This document shows, in pieces, positions 62,615-64,000 of a stretch of 64,000 bases of DNA; the stretch's first letter is position 1, and each line of letters opens with the position of its first letter. This DNA comes from Ralstonia sp. A12. GTDB lineage: Bacteria > Pseudomonadota > Gammaproteobacteria > Burkholderiales > Burkholderiaceae. The notes beneath the pieces were generated by a model that searched no databases, had not been told where the DNA came from, and saw only the letters and a list, made by a program, of their open reading frames with translations. The position numbers were made by a program, and so were the translations under genes. Location: positions 124,001 to 188,000 of the forward strand of contig NZ_JSZO01000006.1 of assembly GCF_000801955.1 (NCBI RefSeq). Direction: 5' to 3'.

Positions 62615-62631
62615 TCGCACCACCGCTGCAA

Positions 62632-62670
62632 AACAAAACGGCCCGGTTCGAAAGACCGGGCCGTTTTGTT
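62632..62670. terminator. bidirectional terminator between olsB and ppx
   Basis: Arms AACAAAACGGCCCGGT and ACCGGGCCGTTTTGTT form a very stable hairpin with A/T tracts on both sides. Confidence 0.92.
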
Positions 62671-62706
62671 TGGATCGGCACTGCAGCGTGCCTAGTTTCC
62701 GCCTGC

Positions 62707-64000
62707 TTATACGTAAGTCACCTTGTAGCGGCGGCCAATGCGCTGCCATTCATCGGCTTCTTGCGTGAGACTGTACTCGACCAGCGGGTTCTGCTCGATC
62801 CAGCTCTTGGGCAGTTCCACTTCAAAGCCACCTTCGTTGAGCTCGCCTTCGCTCTGGCGCACCTTCAGGCCGGGCAACTGGATCGCCCCGCGGCGGCGGC
62901 ACAACACAAAGGCCAGACGCAGGCTGAACAGCATCCGCCAATCCAGGAACTTGCCGCCACCCGACAGCTTGCCAAGCTTGCCGGCATGCCCCAGCAGCAG
63001 CGTCGCCAGGCGCGCCTGATCGGTCTTGGAAAAGCCCGGCATATCGGCATGGCTGGAAATGTAGGCCGAGTGCTTGTGATAGCCGCTGTGCGAGATGCTC
63101 ATGCCAATCTCGTGCAGATTTGCAGCCCAGCCGAGCAGTGCGAGATTGTCTTCGCGGCGCTCATCGGGCGGATCGGGAAACTGCGACAACAGCGCCGTCG
63201 CCGCATCACGCACGCGATGCGCTTGCGCACGATCCACGTTATAGCGACGCATGAACTGCTCGATCGTCACCGTACGCATGTCTTCGTGGTGACTGCGGCC
63301 GAGCAGGTCGTACAGCACGCCCAGGCGCAACGCACCGTCGGTCACGTCCATGCGATCGATGTCGAGCTCGGCAAACACACCAAGCATGATCGACAGGCCG
63401 CCCGGCAGCACCGGAATGCGGTCCGACTTCAGGCCGCTCAACTTCAAGCGGTTAGTGTTCTCCGCCTTGATCAACGCACGCTTGAGTCGCTCCAACCCTT
63501 CGCGGGTGATGCCGTGCTCGCTGCCCTTGTCGTTGAAACCGTTGAGCTCGATCAGTTCGGCCAGCGCGCGCGCCGTACCCGACGAGCCCACCGCCTGGTT
63601 CCAACCGGCCGTGCGGTACTGTTGCACGAGGATCTGGATTTCGCGACGCGCGGCCAGTTCGGCCTGCTTCATCGCGTACTCATCCACATTACCGTTCGGG
63701 AAGAAATGGCGGCTGTGCGAAACGCAACCGATGTAGAGCGATTCCATCAGCTTGGGCTTGTAGCCGTTACCGATGATGAACTCGGTCGAACCACCACCGA
63801 TGTCGACGACGAGGCGATTGCCCTGGCACGCCGGCGCGTCATGCGATGCACCGAGATAGATCAGCCGTGCCTCTTCGCGGCCCGCAATCACTTCAATGGG
63901 GAAGCCGAGCGCGGCCTCCGCCTCGATCAGGAACTCCTGCGCGTTCTTGGCCACGCGAAGCGTGTTGGTAGCCACCGCACGCACGTGGTCGGGCGAGAAA
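62707..64000 (-). CDS. ppx: exopolyphosphatase, 5' end outside window
   Basis: The C-terminal 431 or so codons of a Ppx/GppA phosphatase; the start lies beyond the right edge. It shows VRAVATNTLRVAKNAQEFLI, IEVIAGREEARLIYLGASHD, LVVDIGGGSTEFIIGNG (phosphate-binding loop) and QAVGSSGTARALAELI, then the C-terminal HD-like domain with AANLHEIGMSISHSGYHKHS. It degrades polyphosphate to orthophosphate. Placement next to a PhoB-type promoter fits the phosphate theme. Confidence 0.93.
   Translation of the reverse strand, partial: FSPDHVRAVATNTLRVAKNAQEFLIEAEAALGFPIEVIAGREEARLIYLGASHDAPACQGNRLVVDIGGGSTEFIIGNGYKPKLMESLYIGCVSHSRHFFPNGNVDEYAMKQAELAARREIQILVQQYRTAGWNQAVGSSGTARALAELIELNGFNDKGSEHGITREGLERLKRALIKAENTNRLKLSGLKSDRIPVLPGGLSIMLGVFAELDIDRMDVTDGALRLGVLYDLLGRSHHEDMRTVTIEQFMRRYNVDRAQAHRVRDAATALLSQFPDPPDERREDNLALLGWAANLHEIGMSISHSGYHKHSAYISSHADMPGFSKTDQARLATLLLGHAGKLGKLSGGGKFLDWRMLFSLRLAFVLCRRRGAIQLPGLKVRQSEGELNEGGFEVELPKSWIEQNPLVEYSLTQEADEWQRIGRRYKVTYV

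Overview
The window reads as an ordinary stretch of chromosome from a high-GC betaproteobacterium of the Burkholderiaceae, most likely a Ralstonia. The basis is gene order and protein character: relA, tRNA-Val, thrS-infC-rpmI-rplT, pheST, ihfA, a MerR-like gene and tRNA-Pro in one run; an AidA/PixA-type protein at the left edge; scoAB-bdhA divergent from a PAS-LuxR regulator; and olsB beside ppx. The species is not settled. I see about 70 protein genes, four tRNAs, two gene remnants and a dozen or so intrinsic terminators. There is no insertion sequence, prophage, CRISPR array or rRNA.

Layout. 1-1.46 kb: start of an aidA-like gene, then about 0.9 kb of gene-poor DNA with a decayed helix-turn-helix reading frame. 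1.46-8.8 kb: xth, hpaR and a seven-gene homoprotocatechuate meta-cleavage operon (hpaG1-G2-E-D-F-H-I), with a perfect palindrome and a hairpin at its promoter. 8.9-17 kb: small conserved genes, an amino acid permease, dinB, a lipoprotein, a proline-rich micro-protein, an aldose-epimerase-like gene, an AhpD-like/AraC divergent pair and an orphan bluB. 17-25.5 kb: the translation cluster on the minus strand (thrS, infC, rpmI, rplT, pheS, pheT, ihfA, MerR-like, tRNA-Pro) with tRNA-Val upstream. 25.5-29 kb: relA, ridA and a hydrolase. 29-35 kb: ketone-body/3-hydroxybutyrate genes with their likely regulator, an SDR gene and ETF:ubiquinone oxidoreductase. 35-46 kb: aroC, an FKBP isomerase, an LplT-like/PlsC-like fusion, a CBS protein, metY, hydrolases, membrane proteins, wrbA and a glcD-like dehydrogenase. 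46-57 kb: a more accessory region with tRNA-Arg, an ankyrin protein, a GNAT, an MFS pump beside a truncated serine hydrolase, argP/lysE, an aldo-keto reductase, a serine dehydratase/LysR pair and NnrU. 57-61 kb: a persulfide-sensing sulfide detoxification island. 61-64 kb: tRNA-Pro, sixA, olsB behind a PhoB-type promoter, and ppx running off the right edge.

Functional themes are aromatic acid catabolism, C4/ketone metabolism feeding the quinone pool, reactive sulfur detoxification, and phosphate-starvation physiology (olsB/ppx). I did not find a convincing undescribed multigene system. The best second looks are regulatory (several perfect inverted repeats between divergent genes), a pair of unlinked proline-rich micro-proteins, the transporter-acyltransferase fusion, a sulfide:quinone oxidoreductase that lacks one canonical cysteine, and a gutted serine hydrolase kept as the leader ORF of an efflux pump gene.
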